Assembly (NCBI GenBank): GCA_035293945.1
Contig: DATGLV010000002.1
Span: 210,129-274,128 of the forward strand
Reading direction: 5' to 3'
Origin: VAZQ01 sp035293945
GTDB lineage: Bacteria > Pseudomonadota > Alphaproteobacteria > Rhizobiales > Xanthobacteraceae
DNA: 64,000 nucleotides
Every line of letters starts with the position of its first letter. Within the stretch, counting starts at the first letter, position 1. The position numbers were made by a program, and so were the translations under genes. The notes beneath the pieces were generated by a model. It did no database searches, was not told where the DNA came from, and worked only from the letters and a program-made list of their open reading frames with translations. Positions 1 through 8,138 of the stretch are shown in pieces.

Positions 1-247
1 CGCCGATGAACAGCTCGGTCCCCAGCATGCCGATCATCGGAGCGAAGGAGTTGAGATCGAGCCGATAGGCGTTCTGATGCAGCGGCAAGAGGACGGCCGC
101 GAGCACGAGCGCCACCGTCAGGCGAATCCGGACCGGCATGTTGAGCTCGCCGAGGCCCGGCAGCAGCATCACCATGGTGCCGACGCGCGCGAACACCAGC
201 ATGAATGCGGCCGCCAGCGCCGGCAGGAAAGAAATGTCGATGCGCAT
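1..247 (-). CDS. fliR: FliR, flagellar export gate protein, N-terminal part
   Basis: This is the first ~82 codons of FliR; the rest lies beyond the left edge. FliR is an inner-membrane protein of the flagellar type III export gate and works with FliP and FliQ. The start is ATG at 247, reading MRIDISFLPA. The visible part contains a hydrophobic helix rich in Ala, Val and Leu, then a Pro-Gly-Leu-Gly turn, then a second helix, as expected for FliR. It follows fliQ by 22 bp in the same direction, so the two are probably co-transcribed. Family assignment rests on the N-terminal pattern plus the fliQ neighbour; no full-length check is possible. Confidence 0.85.
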   Translation of the reverse strand, partial: MRIDISFLPALAAAFMLVFARVGTMVMLLPGLGELNMPVRIRLTVALVLAAVLLPLHQNAYRLDLNSFAPMIGMLGTELFIG

Positions 248-269
248 CGGTTCGGCCCGCGCACGCGGG

Positions 270-536
270 CTATTGCGCCGTCGCGATGCGGGCGGCGATC
301 CTGAGCATGTGGCTTTCCAGGAGGTCGGCCATGAACGGCAAGGCGATCAGCATAGCGGCGAAGATCGCGAGAATTTTCGGCACGAACACCAAGGTCATTT
401 CCTGAATTTGCGTCAGCGCCTGCAACAGCGAGATGATAACGCCGACCACGAGGCCGATCAGCATGAGCGGGCTCGCCACCAGTACGAGCGTCCATAAAGT
501 GTCGCGTGCGACGTCGAGAACCTCGGGTCCGGTCAT
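270..536 (-). CDS. fliQ: FliQ, flagellar export gate protein
   Basis: This encodes an 88-aa inner-membrane protein of the flagellar type III secretion gate, the usual FliQ length. The sequence from MTGPEVLDVA has two long hydrophobic helices, one around residues 17-40 and one around 50-75, separated by the polar segment LTQIQEMTL that is typical of FliQ. I chose the ATG at 536 because a GAGGGAAG-like ribosome site precedes it; the frame stays open further upstream but that extension is not FliQ-like. It lies between fliE and fliR in one leftward run, consistent with a basal-body and export operon. Confidence 0.95.
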   Translation of the reverse strand: MTGPEVLDVARDTLWTLVLVASPLMLIGLVVGVIISLLQALTQIQEMTLVFVPKILAIFAAMLIALPFMADLLESHMLRIAARIATAQ

Positions 537-680
537 CTTGCTTCCCTCAATCTTGCTTGCGCTTTTTGCGTTGGCGCATGATCCCTTTTCCGACCTGCCT
601 TCGCCCGCCGAAGCATCAACCAAGCTGGCTAAGCCGTTCCAAGGCTTCGCGCAGGCGGGAAACCGTTGATTGCCGTCGCG

Positions 681-998
681 CTAGATCGGCATCGACATGA
701 TGTTCTGGTAAGCCTCGATGACCTTGTCGCGCACCGCGACCATGGTCTGCACCGCAACCTCGGTTTCCGAGACCGCGGTCACCACATCGATCATGTCGGC
801 CTTGCCGGCGAGCATCGCGTGGGTCTGCGCATCGGTCTTGCGCCCCGATTCGGCAACCGAGTTGAGCACGCCCTTGAGCATATCTCCGAAGGACGTGCCG
901 CCCGCTCCCTCGCCCGCTGCCTTGGCGGCCCCGGCGGCGGGATCGGTCAGGCGCGCGACATTGGCGTAGGCACCGGCGGCGATGGACGGGGTGGGCAC
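681..998 (-). CDS. fliE: FliE, MS ring-rod junction protein
   Basis: This is a 105-aa protein matching FliE, the adaptor between the MS ring and the proximal rod, exported through the flagellar gate. The C-terminal half carries the conserved helix with SETEVAVQTMVAVRDKVIEAY, while the N-terminal third is Ala/Gly-rich. The start is GTG at 998, supported by a strong AGGAGG site five bases upstream. It lies 18 bp after flgC and 144 bp before fliQ. Length and order (flgB-flgC-fliE-fliQ-fliR) match the standard alphaproteobacterial arrangement. Confidence 0.95.
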   Translation of the reverse strand: MPTPSIAAGAYANVARLTDPAAGAAKAAGEGAGGTSFGDMLKGVLNSVAESGRKTDAQTHAMLAGKADMIDVVTAVSETEVAVQTMVAVRDKVIEAYQNIMSMPI

Positions 999-1017
999 GG
1001 GCGCCTCCTAGGCTGTT

Positions 1018-1428
1018 TCAAGACTTCAAAATATCGAGCGTGCGCTGAATCATGGCGCGCGTCGCGTTGATCACGTTGAGATTGGCCGAATAGGAGCGCT
1101 CGGCGTCGCGCATGTCGGTCATCTCGATCAGCGGATTGACGTTGGGATAGCGCACATTGCCGTTGGCATCGGCGGCCGGATTGCCGGGCTCGCTCTGGAC
1201 CTGGAAGTCGGAAGGATCGGTCCTGACCGGGCCGAGCTTCACCACGCGCGCGCCGAGCGCGTTATCCATCGCCGATTGGAAGGTGGCGACTTGCCGCCGA
1301 TACGGATTGCCGCCAGGCGTCTCCGCCGTCGAATCGGCATTGGCGATGTTCTCGGAGATGACCTGCATGCGCCCGGACTGGGCGCGCAGGCCGGACGCCG
1401 CGATGGCGATCGATTTCATCAGGTCCAC
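1018..1428 (-). CDS. flgC: FlgC, proximal rod protein
   Basis: This is a 136-aa flagellar rod protein. The N-terminal rod signature is SIAIAASGLRAQSGRMQVIS followed by ENIANADS. The C-terminal helix contains NVINATRAMIQRTLDIL, the conserved end that packs into the rod core. I chose GTG at 1428 because an AAGGGA site lies seven bases upstream; an internal ATG at 1419 has no such site. It is encoded 25 bp after flgB and just before fliE, so it is part of the same leftward operon. The length is normal for FlgC. Confidence 0.96.
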   Translation of the reverse strand: MDLMKSIAIAASGLRAQSGRMQVISENIANADSTAETPGGNPYRRQVATFQSAMDNALGARVVKLGPVRTDPSDFQVQSEPGNPAADANGNVRYPNVNPLIEMTDMRDAERSYSANLNVINATRAMIQRTLDILKS

Positions 1429-1453
1429 GATGATTTCCCTTCAAACAGCAGCT

Positions 1454-1849
1454 TCACTTTCCGATGGCTGTCTTGATGAGCCCGAGGCTCTGCGTGTAGA
1501 GCGCAGTCGCGGTCTGAAACTCCATCTGGTTGGCGGCGACCTTCAACATTTCGTCTTCCAGATTGACGGCATTGCCGGTCGGCACGACCTCGAAATCACG
1601 CCCCGCCTGCAGCTTGAAGGTGGGCGCCTCCTCGCCGCTCCCCAGGTGCAAGGCACTGGTGCGCCAGAGCGCAACCGGCGCGACACCCGGGGCGGTCGCG
1701 GGGTCGAAATTGGGCGGGGCGAGATCGCTCGGCTTGAACTCCGGCGTGTCGGCGTTGGCAACGTTCTCAGCCAGCAGGCGCTGGCGCTCCTGGTTCCAAT
1801 GCAGCTTGGTACGCAGCATCGAAAAAATCGGGATATCGGAGATCGGCAT
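1454..1849 (-). CDS. flgB: FlgB, proximal rod protein
   Basis: This is a 131-aa proximal rod protein. It has the N-terminal motif RQRLLAENVANADTPEFKP, which is the rod-protein signature, and a C-terminal helix with MEFQTATALYTQSLGLIKTAI. The start is ATG at 1849, preceded by a GGGGGCAGGA-type ribosome site. It is the first gene of the leftward flgB-flgC-fliE-fliQ-fliR operon. The 360-bp region upstream separates it from the divergent fliO and carries two perfect CtrA-type boxes, so cell-cycle or CtrA-linked control of this operon is likely. Confidence 0.95.
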   Translation of the reverse strand: MPISDIPIFSMLRTKLHWNQERQRLLAENVANADTPEFKPSDLAPPNFDPATAPGVAPVALWRTSALHLGSGEEAPTFKLQAGRDFEVVPTGNAVNLEDEMLKVAANQMEFQTATALYTQSLGLIKTAIGK

Positions 1850-1974
1850 GGTCCTGCCCCCGCGCGTTTTGCACATTGCGCATGTTCTTGTCGGAGAACC
1901 GCAGTCCATCCCGATCAGGGTCGGGGCGGCTTCCGGAACATGCGCTAGCCCGGCAGACTTTGCCGGGCGTATGG

Positions 1975-1989
1975 TTAACGCCGCGTTAA
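1975..1989. promoter_or_regulatory. CtrA-type box
   Basis: A perfect TTAA-N7-TTAA match, TTAACGCCGCGTTAA, which is also a palindrome with a 3-bp centre. It lies 126 bp upstream of flgB and in the shared flgB/fliO promoter region. In alphaproteobacteria this spacing is the recognised consensus for the response regulator CtrA. Binding is inferred from sequence only. Confidence 0.65.
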
Positions 1990-2091
1990 GGGGCCGAATT
2001 CTTGCGATCTGCCTTTAATCCGCCGTTTACCACGCTAATCCTTTTGTTTCGGGGATAGGGTGGTCCAACGCGCGCATTCTCTTAATCCTTT

Positions 2092-2106
2092 GTTAAGATT
2101 GAGCGC
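2092..2106. promoter_or_regulatory. CtrA-type box
   Basis: A perfect TTAA-N7-TTAA match with spacer TCCTTTG. It lies 104 bp upstream of the fliO start. With the box at 1975-1989 it makes a pair of perfect sites in one intergenic region, which argues against chance. Confidence 0.65.
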
Positions 2107-2209
2107 GGCAAATATTGCCGTCGGCGTTAACCATTCGGACAATTCTTGATCTGCCCTTTCGGCCGGCGCCGGAGGGAACCGCCCCCGGGGGCGCAGGGAG
2201 GACTTTAGG

Positions 2210-3355
2210 ATGGAGAGCCTTTTCGGCGCGGAGATGCCGCTTCCGGTGCGCTTCTTCATCGCCTTTCTGCTGGTGCTGGCACTGATCGGCGTCGGTGCCT
2301 GGCTGCTGCGCCGATTCGGCGGGCAACGGCTCGAAGCTATGACGCGGGGGCGCCAGCCGCGGCTTGCGGTGATCGATGCCGCCGCGGTCGACGGGCGCCG
2401 CCGCCTCATCCTGATCCGGCGCGACAATGTCGAGCATCTGTTGATGATCGGCGGCCCGACCGACATCGTGATCGAGCCCAATATCGTGCGCGCGGTGCAA
2501 GCAGGACGCGACGCGGTCGTCCCACAGCGGGCGCCCGTCGCCGATACGCTGCCGCGGGCGGCTGCACTTGGCGAAGCCGCCGCGTGGCCGCTGCAGCCGG
2601 AGGCGGCCCCGCGCAGTCCACGCGGACCGCAAGCGGAAGAGAGCGAGGCCTGGCCGGCAGAACCCGAGCACCCACCGCAGCCGGTTCCAGTCCGGCGCGC
2701 GGGGCGGTCTGTCGATCCCCTCGCCGGGATCGCGGCCGAGGCGGCACGCTTTGCCGAGCCCCGCGGCGCGATGCCCGACATCGGTCCCGCCAACGGGTTT
2801 CCCATGCGTGAGGGCGTTCGCCAGCGTGGCGAGGCGGCGCGCGAGCGCGAAGCGGAGCGTGAACCCACGCGCGAACGCGAGCCAGCCCGTCTGCGTGAGG
2901 TGACGATCCGCGAGGCGCCCCTACGCGAGCCTGCCTTGCGGGAGCAGGCGCAGCGCGAACCCCCCTTTCGCGAGCGCGAGCAATCAACTCGCGAGCAGCC
3001 ATCGCGAGAGCCGCCGGTTCGCGAGCAGTTGGAGCCCGCGCGCGAGCGCCCGCAGCGCGAGCCTGCACGGATGCGCGAGGCGCCGCCCGCTCCCGCCGAA
3101 AACTTCGATGCAGATGCCGACCAGAACCTCGCCGACATGGCGCAGCGGCTGGAGGCGGCGCTGCGCCGTCCCGGCAAGGGAGCCGAGACCCGCGCGGCCG
3201 AGCCGCGGGCGGTGAGCGCAGACGCCGAGCCATCCGCACAAGCGCATTCGCCACGCCCGGCCCAGCCCACCGAAGCGAAGCCGGCGAAATCACTCTATGA
3301 CAGCCTGGAAAAGGAGATGGCGAGTTTGTTGGGCCGTCCAAGCGGGAAATCTTGA
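2210..3355 (+). CDS. fliO: FliO-like export protein with long Arg/Glu-rich tail
   Basis: This is a 381-aa protein whose first ~95 residues look like FliO, the membrane factor that helps assemble the FliP pore. One transmembrane helix (about residues 14-34) is followed by the FliO core with RLILIRRDNVEHLLMIGG. The remaining ~285 residues are not part of the usual FliO: they are Pro/Ala/Arg-rich, and from about 200 to 300 consist of irregular short Arg-Glu repeats (REP, RER, REQ). The start is ATG at 2210 with a GGGAGGA site. The stop overlaps the fliP start by 4 bp, which supports the FliO call. The tail is probably disordered and highly charged; its role is unknown. Confidence 0.85.
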   Translation: MESLFGAEMPLPVRFFIAFLLVLALIGVGAWLLRRFGGQRLEAMTRGRQPRLAVIDAAAVDGRRRLILIRRDNVEHLLMIGGPTDIVIEPNIVRAVQAGRDAVVPQRAPVADTLPRAAALGEAAAWPLQPEAAPRSPRGPQAEESEAWPAEPEHPPQPVPVRRAGRSVDPLAGIAAEAARFAEPRGAMPDIGPANGFPMREGVRQRGEAAREREAEREPTREREPARLREVTIREAPLREPALREQAQREPPFREREQSTREQPSREPPVREQLEPARERPQREPARMREAPPAPAENFDADADQNLADMAQRLEAALRRPGKGAETRAAEPRAVSADAEPSAQAHSPRPAQPTEAKPAKSLYDSLEKEMASLLGRPSGKS

Positions 3356-4116
3356 TAATACCCCAGATCACCGGCCGCGTTCGTCTCGCGACGATCGCCG
3401 GTGTAGTCGCGCTGATCACCATGGCGCTGGCCGCGTCTCCGGCCGCCGCGCAGGACATCAACATCAACCTCGGTCAGGGCGGCGGACTAACGCAGCGAGT
3501 GATCCAGCTGGTCGCGCTGTTGACCGTGCTCTCACTCGCCCCCTCGATCCTGGTGATGATGACCTCGTTCACACGCATCGTGGTGGTGCTGTCGCTGCTG
3601 CGCACCGCACTCGGCACTGCCACGGCGCCGCCCAACGCAGTGCTCATCGCGCTCGCCCTCTTCCTTACCGCGTTCGTTATGGGCCCGGCGCTGCAGCGCT
3701 CCTACGACGACGGCATTCGGCCGCTTGCGAACAACGAGATCAGCGTCGAGCAGGCATTCGATCGCGCGAGTGTGCCGCTGCGCGCATTCATGGAGAAGAA
3801 TGTACGCGAGAAGGATCTGAAGCTGTTCACCGACCTCGCCGCCGAGCCGCCCCCGGCGACCCCGGCCGACATATCGCTGCGCATCCTGGTCCCGGCGTTC
3901 ATGATCTCCGAGCTCAAGCGCGCATTCGAGATCGGGTTCCTCTTGTTCCTCCCGTTCCTGATCATCGACCTCGTGGTTGCTTCCGTGCTGATGTCGATGG
4001 GCATGATGATGTTGCCGCCGGTCGTGGTCTCGCTGCCGTTCAAGCTGATCTTCTTCGTGCTGGTCGATGGCTGGAGCCTGGTGGCCGGCAGCCTTATCCA
4101 GAGCTACGGCAGCTAG
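3352..4116 (+). CDS. fliP: FliP, core subunit of the flagellar export pore
   Basis: This 254-aa protein forms the core pore of the flagellar type III export gate. It has an N-terminal signal peptide ending near AAAQD, then LSLAPSILVMMTSFTRIVVVLS, the strongly conserved first helix of FliP. Later segments with LVPAFMISELKRAFEIGF and LMSMGMMMLPP are also signature stretches. The likely start is TTG at 3352, overlapping the fliO stop by 4 bp; the only in-frame ATG (3421) would remove most of the signal peptide. The stop overlaps the stop of the convergent TPR gene by 3 bases in a shared CTAG. Length is normal. Confidence 0.95.
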   Translation: MIIPQITGRVRLATIAGVVALITMALAASPAAAQDININLGQGGGLTQRVIQLVALLTVLSLAPSILVMMTSFTRIVVVLSLLRTALGTATAPPNAVLIALALFLTAFVMGPALQRSYDDGIRPLANNEISVEQAFDRASVPLRAFMEKNVREKDLKLFTDLAAEPPPATPADISLRILVPAFMISELKRAFEIGFLLFLPFLIIDLVVASVLMSMGMMMLPPVVVSLPFKLIFFVLVDGWSLVAGSLIQSYGS

Positions 4117-7100
4117 ATTTGCTTCAGCGCGAGGCGGTTGCGACTGACAGGCTTCGGCGCCCTTGGCGGAATGCTGCCGGTCGGCGTGTTGTCCGCCGGT
4201 AACGGACCTGAATTGGGCGGCAGCGCACCGGTTGCCGGATAGCGCGCCTCCAGATCGCGCAGGAAGGCGTCGAGCGTGTCGACCGCGGCCACCGAATGGG
4301 CGATGGTGCGGAAATCCGCGCCGCTCGCGTCGACCGGCTCTGTGATCACATCGAAAGCCCGCCGGTCGGGGCCATCTCCCATCTTGCCCACATAGCGCTC
4401 GCGGAACCGCGCAAGCCCGAGCGCATCGCCCGCCAACGCATAGCCGGCAGCGGCGCGCAATATGTCGGTGCGCTCGGCGTCATTGAGGGGGGTGAACTCC
4501 TTCCAGCGGTCGCCGTACATGCGCTCCATCTGCTCGGCAGCTTGTTGCCAGCGATGCGCGCCCCAAAGAATGTCGGCCCGCAGCCGGTCTGCCTCCTTGC
4601 CGGGCACGTTGGCAATGACGTCGAGCGCCACATCGGCACGCCCCAGGTCGGACAAGGCGCGGGATTCGACCAAGAGCCGCTGTTGCCGCATCTCCGTGCT
4701 GACGTCCTCGACGCGGGTCGCCCGCAGCGTGGCGAAGGCATCATCCGGCTTGTGGTTCATCAAATAGATCACCGCGAGCCGCATCGCTACCTGGGCCCGC
4801 GCGGCGCCCTGCAGCCGGTGATCGACCTGATACTGCAACAGCTCCGCCGCCTGATCGAGCAGATCGACAGCGACCAGCCGATCGGAGAGCCGCCGGATCA
4901 TTTCGTCGCCACGCCGGCCGATCGGGGTCAGATCGCGGAAATCGTAGAACAGCGCCAGCGCATCGATCGCCGGCAGCGCGTCTCCGCTGCCGGACAGAAA
5001 CAGGTTCTCGAAGGTCGCAGACGCCTCGTCCTGGATGCCGCGCGTCAGCTCCGAGTTCGGATGTGCGGTGAGCGCCGTCCGCATCACGTGGAACGAATCG
5101 CGGTAGCGTCCTTCCTGCGTATAGAGATGCGCCAGCAATTTGAGCGCCGCGATCTCGATGTCGTCGCCGCGCCAGATCGTCGTCAGCGTCTCGAGGTCGT
5201 CGATCGCCGTCGGCCGCGTGATCCGGCCAAGCGAGTCCTGCAGCTCGATCTCGCGCAGCGTGCCCTGCGCGGATGCCAGGCGGTCGGAGGAATCGGCAGC
5301 GAGCTGATAGTCCTGCAGCGCGTCCTGCAAATGACCCAGCCGCTCGGCGAGCTTGCCGTTGTAGACCATCATGATCGGCTGCAGCTCGGGCGGCACGCCC
5401 ACGACCTCGAATTGATGCATCGCCGCGATGGCGCCGGTAACGTCGCCGACCGCGATCGCTACCCGCACGGCCTGTCGCAGCAGACGCTGCTGCAACCCGA
5501 TCGGCAGGTGGGCGATTTGGGCGTCGAGGTCGCGAAAGCCGTCGCTGGCATCGGCCCAACGCATCAGGCGGGAATAGGCCCAGGCCCGCCACAACGGCGC
5601 ATCGAACTGGTTGCCGACCACGGGACTGGAGAGATCCTTGATCGCATCTTGCGGTCGCTCCAGCATGAGGCTTGCGACCGCGCGCAACACCAGGGCGACC
5701 GGATCGGCGGCGGTCGGCGGATTGTCCTTGAGCGCCACATCAAGCACGCCTTTCGCCTCCGCCGACCTTTCCCAAGCGAGGTAGAAGCGGGCGAGGTCGA
5801 CGCGGGCGGCGAGCCGCTGCGCCTGCGAGGCTTTTGCGGCGGCAAACATCAGCTGCGACTCGCGCTTGCCGAAGTCTGCCTTGCGATCGGCATCCCATAA
5901 ATCCGGGCTCAACACGCTCTGCCGCTCCTCGGCGGGCGCCTGATCGGATTGCAGCGTGAGGTTCGAGAGCGTGAGGCCGCCTGGCCGGCTCAAGGTGACG
6001 CGATCGGGACTAAGCTCGACGCTGAGATCATCGGCCAGCGGTTGCACAACGATGCCCTGGGCCGAAGGGAGCACGCGGAACTCGACGAATTCCTGGCCGC
6101 TGATGAATCCGCGTGCAGGCGGCAACGCGGTCACCACCAGCAACATATCGCCGGCTTCGGGATCCTGCAGCCGGTGCACCGCGCGCGTATCCATGATCGT
6201 GACGGTGGCGGTCGCCTGCGCGGAGGTCGCACCGTTGCGGACGATGGCGAGGGCGCGCGTCTGCGACGTCATTTCCGCGCCGAGGGTGACCACCCAGGTC
6301 GAGCCTTCCATGGTCACGCTGGTGAGCTTGGGTCGGTCGAGCTTCAAGCGAACGATCGATGCATCGAGCCGCCGGGCGGCCGTCGCGCCCAGGATCGTGT
6401 GGCTCGGATCGCGGACAAGCTCGTCGACTTGGATATCCGCATCGGTGTCGAAGACGATCCAGAGCGTGTCGGCCCGGCGGAACACCGCGGCCGGAGTGGC
6501 ACCCGCGAACGGGAAGCGAAGCGTGACATTGTCGCCCATCACCTTGAGCTGCGCCCGGATGGTCGCGCGCGCAGCAGCTTGGTTCGTCGGCGTTGTGATC
6601 GCGGTCGATGCGGGAGCTGTCGGCGTCGGCGCCGTCTGCTCGGCGGTTGCAACTTTGGCTTTCGGCTCTTCGGGCACAGCCGGCGCCGGCACGTCGCTCG
6701 CCTGACCGACGGCGGCGGGCGGCGGAACCGCCGGCGACGTCGTGGATCGTGCTGGTAATGGCGCGGCCGGCGCGTCGGCAGCGGCGCCCTCATGGGCGGT
6801 CATTGCCGGATTTTCCGACGATCTTTCCGGCGGCCTCTCGTCCATCTCGCGCGGCGGCGCAGGTGGGGCCGGACGAGCGGCTTCACGCGGCGTCGCCGGT
6901 TCCGCAGGCGGATTCGCGCGGAGAGCACCCGGCAGGGGCTTGGCATCGCCGCCCTGCTCGCCTTTCGACTGCGCGCCGCTCCCATTGGTCCGTGCCGCCA
7001 CCGTCACCGGCTTGGTCACACCGACGGACGGCGGCTTCTTGGCAGTAGCGTCGAGGGCAAGCGCCGCCAGCTCATCGCTCGGCTTGCCTTCGAGGAGCCC

Positions 7101-7961
7101 GCCCTGCTTAAGCTCGGCCGAGCCGATGTCGACCACGTAGTTGTTATCCTCGCGAAACGTGCGGACGTCGACCCTGCCCTGGTAGATGAAGCGCACCAGC
7201 GCAGTGTCCTGGTCGAGCTCGCTGGCGAGCGACTGCAGCGTGTGCGGCAGGTTCGCCTGGGCATCCGACAAGTCGAAGTTCAGCATCCCGTTGAAAGTGA
7301 GCGTCAGCCGGTCCTTGCGGTTGTCGGCGGCGACACTGGTCGCCTCCGGCAGCGGAAAGATGTAGCGGGTGAAGGTCGGCTGGGTGGCAACTCGGACCCG
7401 GATTAACGTGACCTTGCGCTCCTCGACCGGGTGCTCCGCCTTGAGCTTCTTCTCGGCATCGCGGGCCTCTCGCGCGAGCGTCTCGATGACCTCGCGGGGC
7501 AATCCGGGTGGCAGGCCGGTCCAGGTATCCGGCAGGAGATCGACATAGAGCTGGTCCCCCGCCAGCATGGAATTCATGGTGACCTTGCGGGCGAGCGCAA
7601 TGCGGACGGCCCTGCCATCGGGATCGCGCCGGGCGGCGCTGATGTAGTCGGGCGCACCCTCGTGCAGGCGGTCGACGCTGAGATCGACGGGCCGATCGAA
7701 GCTGACGATGATGACGTTGCTGGAGAGGTGGGCCTGAGACTCGACGTCGGTTCCCAGATTGAAGATGAGACGGGCGAAGCCGTTGTCGACCGCAGCGCTG
7801 ACCGAACCCTTGATGGCGTCGGCGGCGAACGCGGATGAGGCGGAAACAAAGAGCAGAAGCGCTTGCAGCCAGAGCAGGATGCCGGAATGGAAGCGACGGT
7901 GCGCCAGATCGCCCATCGCCCGCCTCGAACGCACTTCTGCCAACGCTACACGACCGGGCAT
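4113..7961 (-). CDS. Giant secreted TPR protein in the flagellar locus
   Basis: This is a 1282-aa exported protein. A hydrophobic signal (LLWLQALLLFVSASSAFA) ends near residue 47; ATG at 7916 is an alternative start that also keeps it. Residues about 50-300 hold beta-rich, AMIN-like segments (for example ARLIFNLGTD and DRLTLTFNG). Residues about 300-450 are a Pro/Ala/Lys linker. A second similar beta domain follows (TLRFPFAGATPAAVFRR). The C-terminal half is helical with TPR-type repeats. No enzyme motif is visible. It sits between fliP and the motE operon and has a perfect CtrA box 65 bp upstream. A periplasmic scaffold or motor-associated role is plausible by context but unproven. Its stop overlaps the convergent fliP stop. 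Confidence 0.85.
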   Translation of the reverse strand: MPGRVALAEVRSRRAMGDLAHRRFHSGILLWLQALLLFVSASSAFAADAIKGSVSAAVDNGFARLIFNLGTDVESQAHLSSNVIIVSFDRPVDLSVDRLHEGAPDYISAARRDPDGRAVRIALARKVTMNSMLAGDQLYVDLLPDTWTGLPPGLPREVIETLAREARDAEKKLKAEHPVEERKVTLIRVRVATQPTFTRYIFPLPEATSVAADNRKDRLTLTFNGMLNFDLSDAQANLPHTLQSLASELDQDTALVRFIYQGRVDVRTFREDNNYVVDIGSAELKQGGLLEGKPSDELAALALDATAKKPPSVGVTKPVTVAARTNGSGAQSKGEQGGDAKPLPGALRANPPAEPATPREAARPAPPAPPREMDERPPERSSENPAMTAHEGAAADAPAAPLPARSTTSPAVPPPAAVGQASDVPAPAVPEEPKAKVATAEQTAPTPTAPASTAITTPTNQAAARATIRAQLKVMGDNVTLRFPFAGATPAAVFRRADTLWIVFDTDADIQVDELVRDPSHTILGATAARRLDASIVRLKLDRPKLTSVTMEGSTWVVTLGAEMTSQTRALAIVRNGATSAQATATVTIMDTRAVHRLQDPEAGDMLLVVTALPPARGFISGQEFVEFRVLPSAQGIVVQPLADDLSVELSPDRVTLSRPGGLTLSNLTLQSDQAPAEERQSVLSPDLWDADRKADFGKRESQLMFAAAKASQAQRLAARVDLARFYLAWERSAEAKGVLDVALKDNPPTAADPVALVLRAVASLMLERPQDAIKDLSSPVVGNQFDAPLWRAWAYSRLMRWADASDGFRDLDAQIAHLPIGLQQRLLRQAVRVAIAVGDVTGAIAAMHQFEVVGVPPELQPIMMVYNGKLAERLGHLQDALQDYQLAADSSDRLASAQGTLREIELQDSLGRITRPTAIDDLETLTTIWRGDDIEIAALKLLAHLYTQEGRYRDSFHVMRTALTAHPNSELTRGIQDEASATFENLFLSGSGDALPAIDALALFYDFRDLTPIGRRGDEMIRRLSDRLVAVDLLDQAAELLQYQVDHRLQGAARAQVAMRLAVIYLMNHKPDDAFATLRATRVEDVSTEMRQQRLLVESRALSDLGRADVALDVIANVPGKEADRLRADILWGAHRWQQAAEQMERMYGDRWKEFTPLNDAERTDILRAAAGYALAGDALGLARFRERYVGKMGDGPDRRAFDVITEPVDASGADFRTIAHSVAAVDTLDAFLRDLEARYPATGALPPNSGPLPADNTPTGSIPPRAPKPVSRNRLALKQI

Positions 7962-8025
7962 ACGCCGTTCCTCGCCGGCCTCGAGGCCTGCACTGACCTC
8001 CTACGCGAAGCCTAGACCGGCGGCT

Positions 8026-8040
8026 TTAAAGTCGCGTTAA
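8026..8040. promoter_or_regulatory. CtrA-type box
   Basis: A perfect TTAA-N7-TTAA match, TTAAAGTCGCGTTAA, 65 bp upstream of the giant TPR gene (start 7961). Its position and direction suggest it controls that gene. It is in a 177-bp gap between the TPR gene and the end of the motE operon. Confidence 0.6.
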
Positions 8041-8138
8041 GAACACGGCTGGGAAAGACCGCATTCGCTGTCATTTCTCGACAAGATCGGGGGCGGGGCC
8101 GGCCGGCCGCGGGCGCCATCAAATTACTGGCGGCCATT

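Larger units (their letters stand above)
1850..2209. promoter_or_regulatory. Divergent promoter region between flgB and fliO
   Basis: This 360-bp gene-free stretch separates two outward-reading flagellar units. It is more AT-rich than its surroundings. It holds two perfect TTAA-N7-TTAA boxes (1975-1989 and 2092-2106), an imperfect one (2015-2029, second half TTTA) and a single GTTAAC half-site near 2127. A GGGAGGA ribosome site for fliO lies at its right end. I see no small gene in it. Confidence 0.7.

Noticed and set aside
2584..3247. Several short frames around the FliO tail
   Set aside because: All are out-of-frame readings of the repeat and have no ribosome site or neighbours that support them.
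2035..3270. 411-codon Ser/Arg-rich frame on the minus strand
   Set aside because: It mirrors the Arg-Glu repeat tail of FliO; low complexity is a by-product of that repeat.
4296..5900. 534-codon open frame on the plus strand
   Set aside because: It lies fully inside the giant TPR gene on the other strand and is rich in Arg/Gln/Asp as expected of a GC-rich antisense frame.
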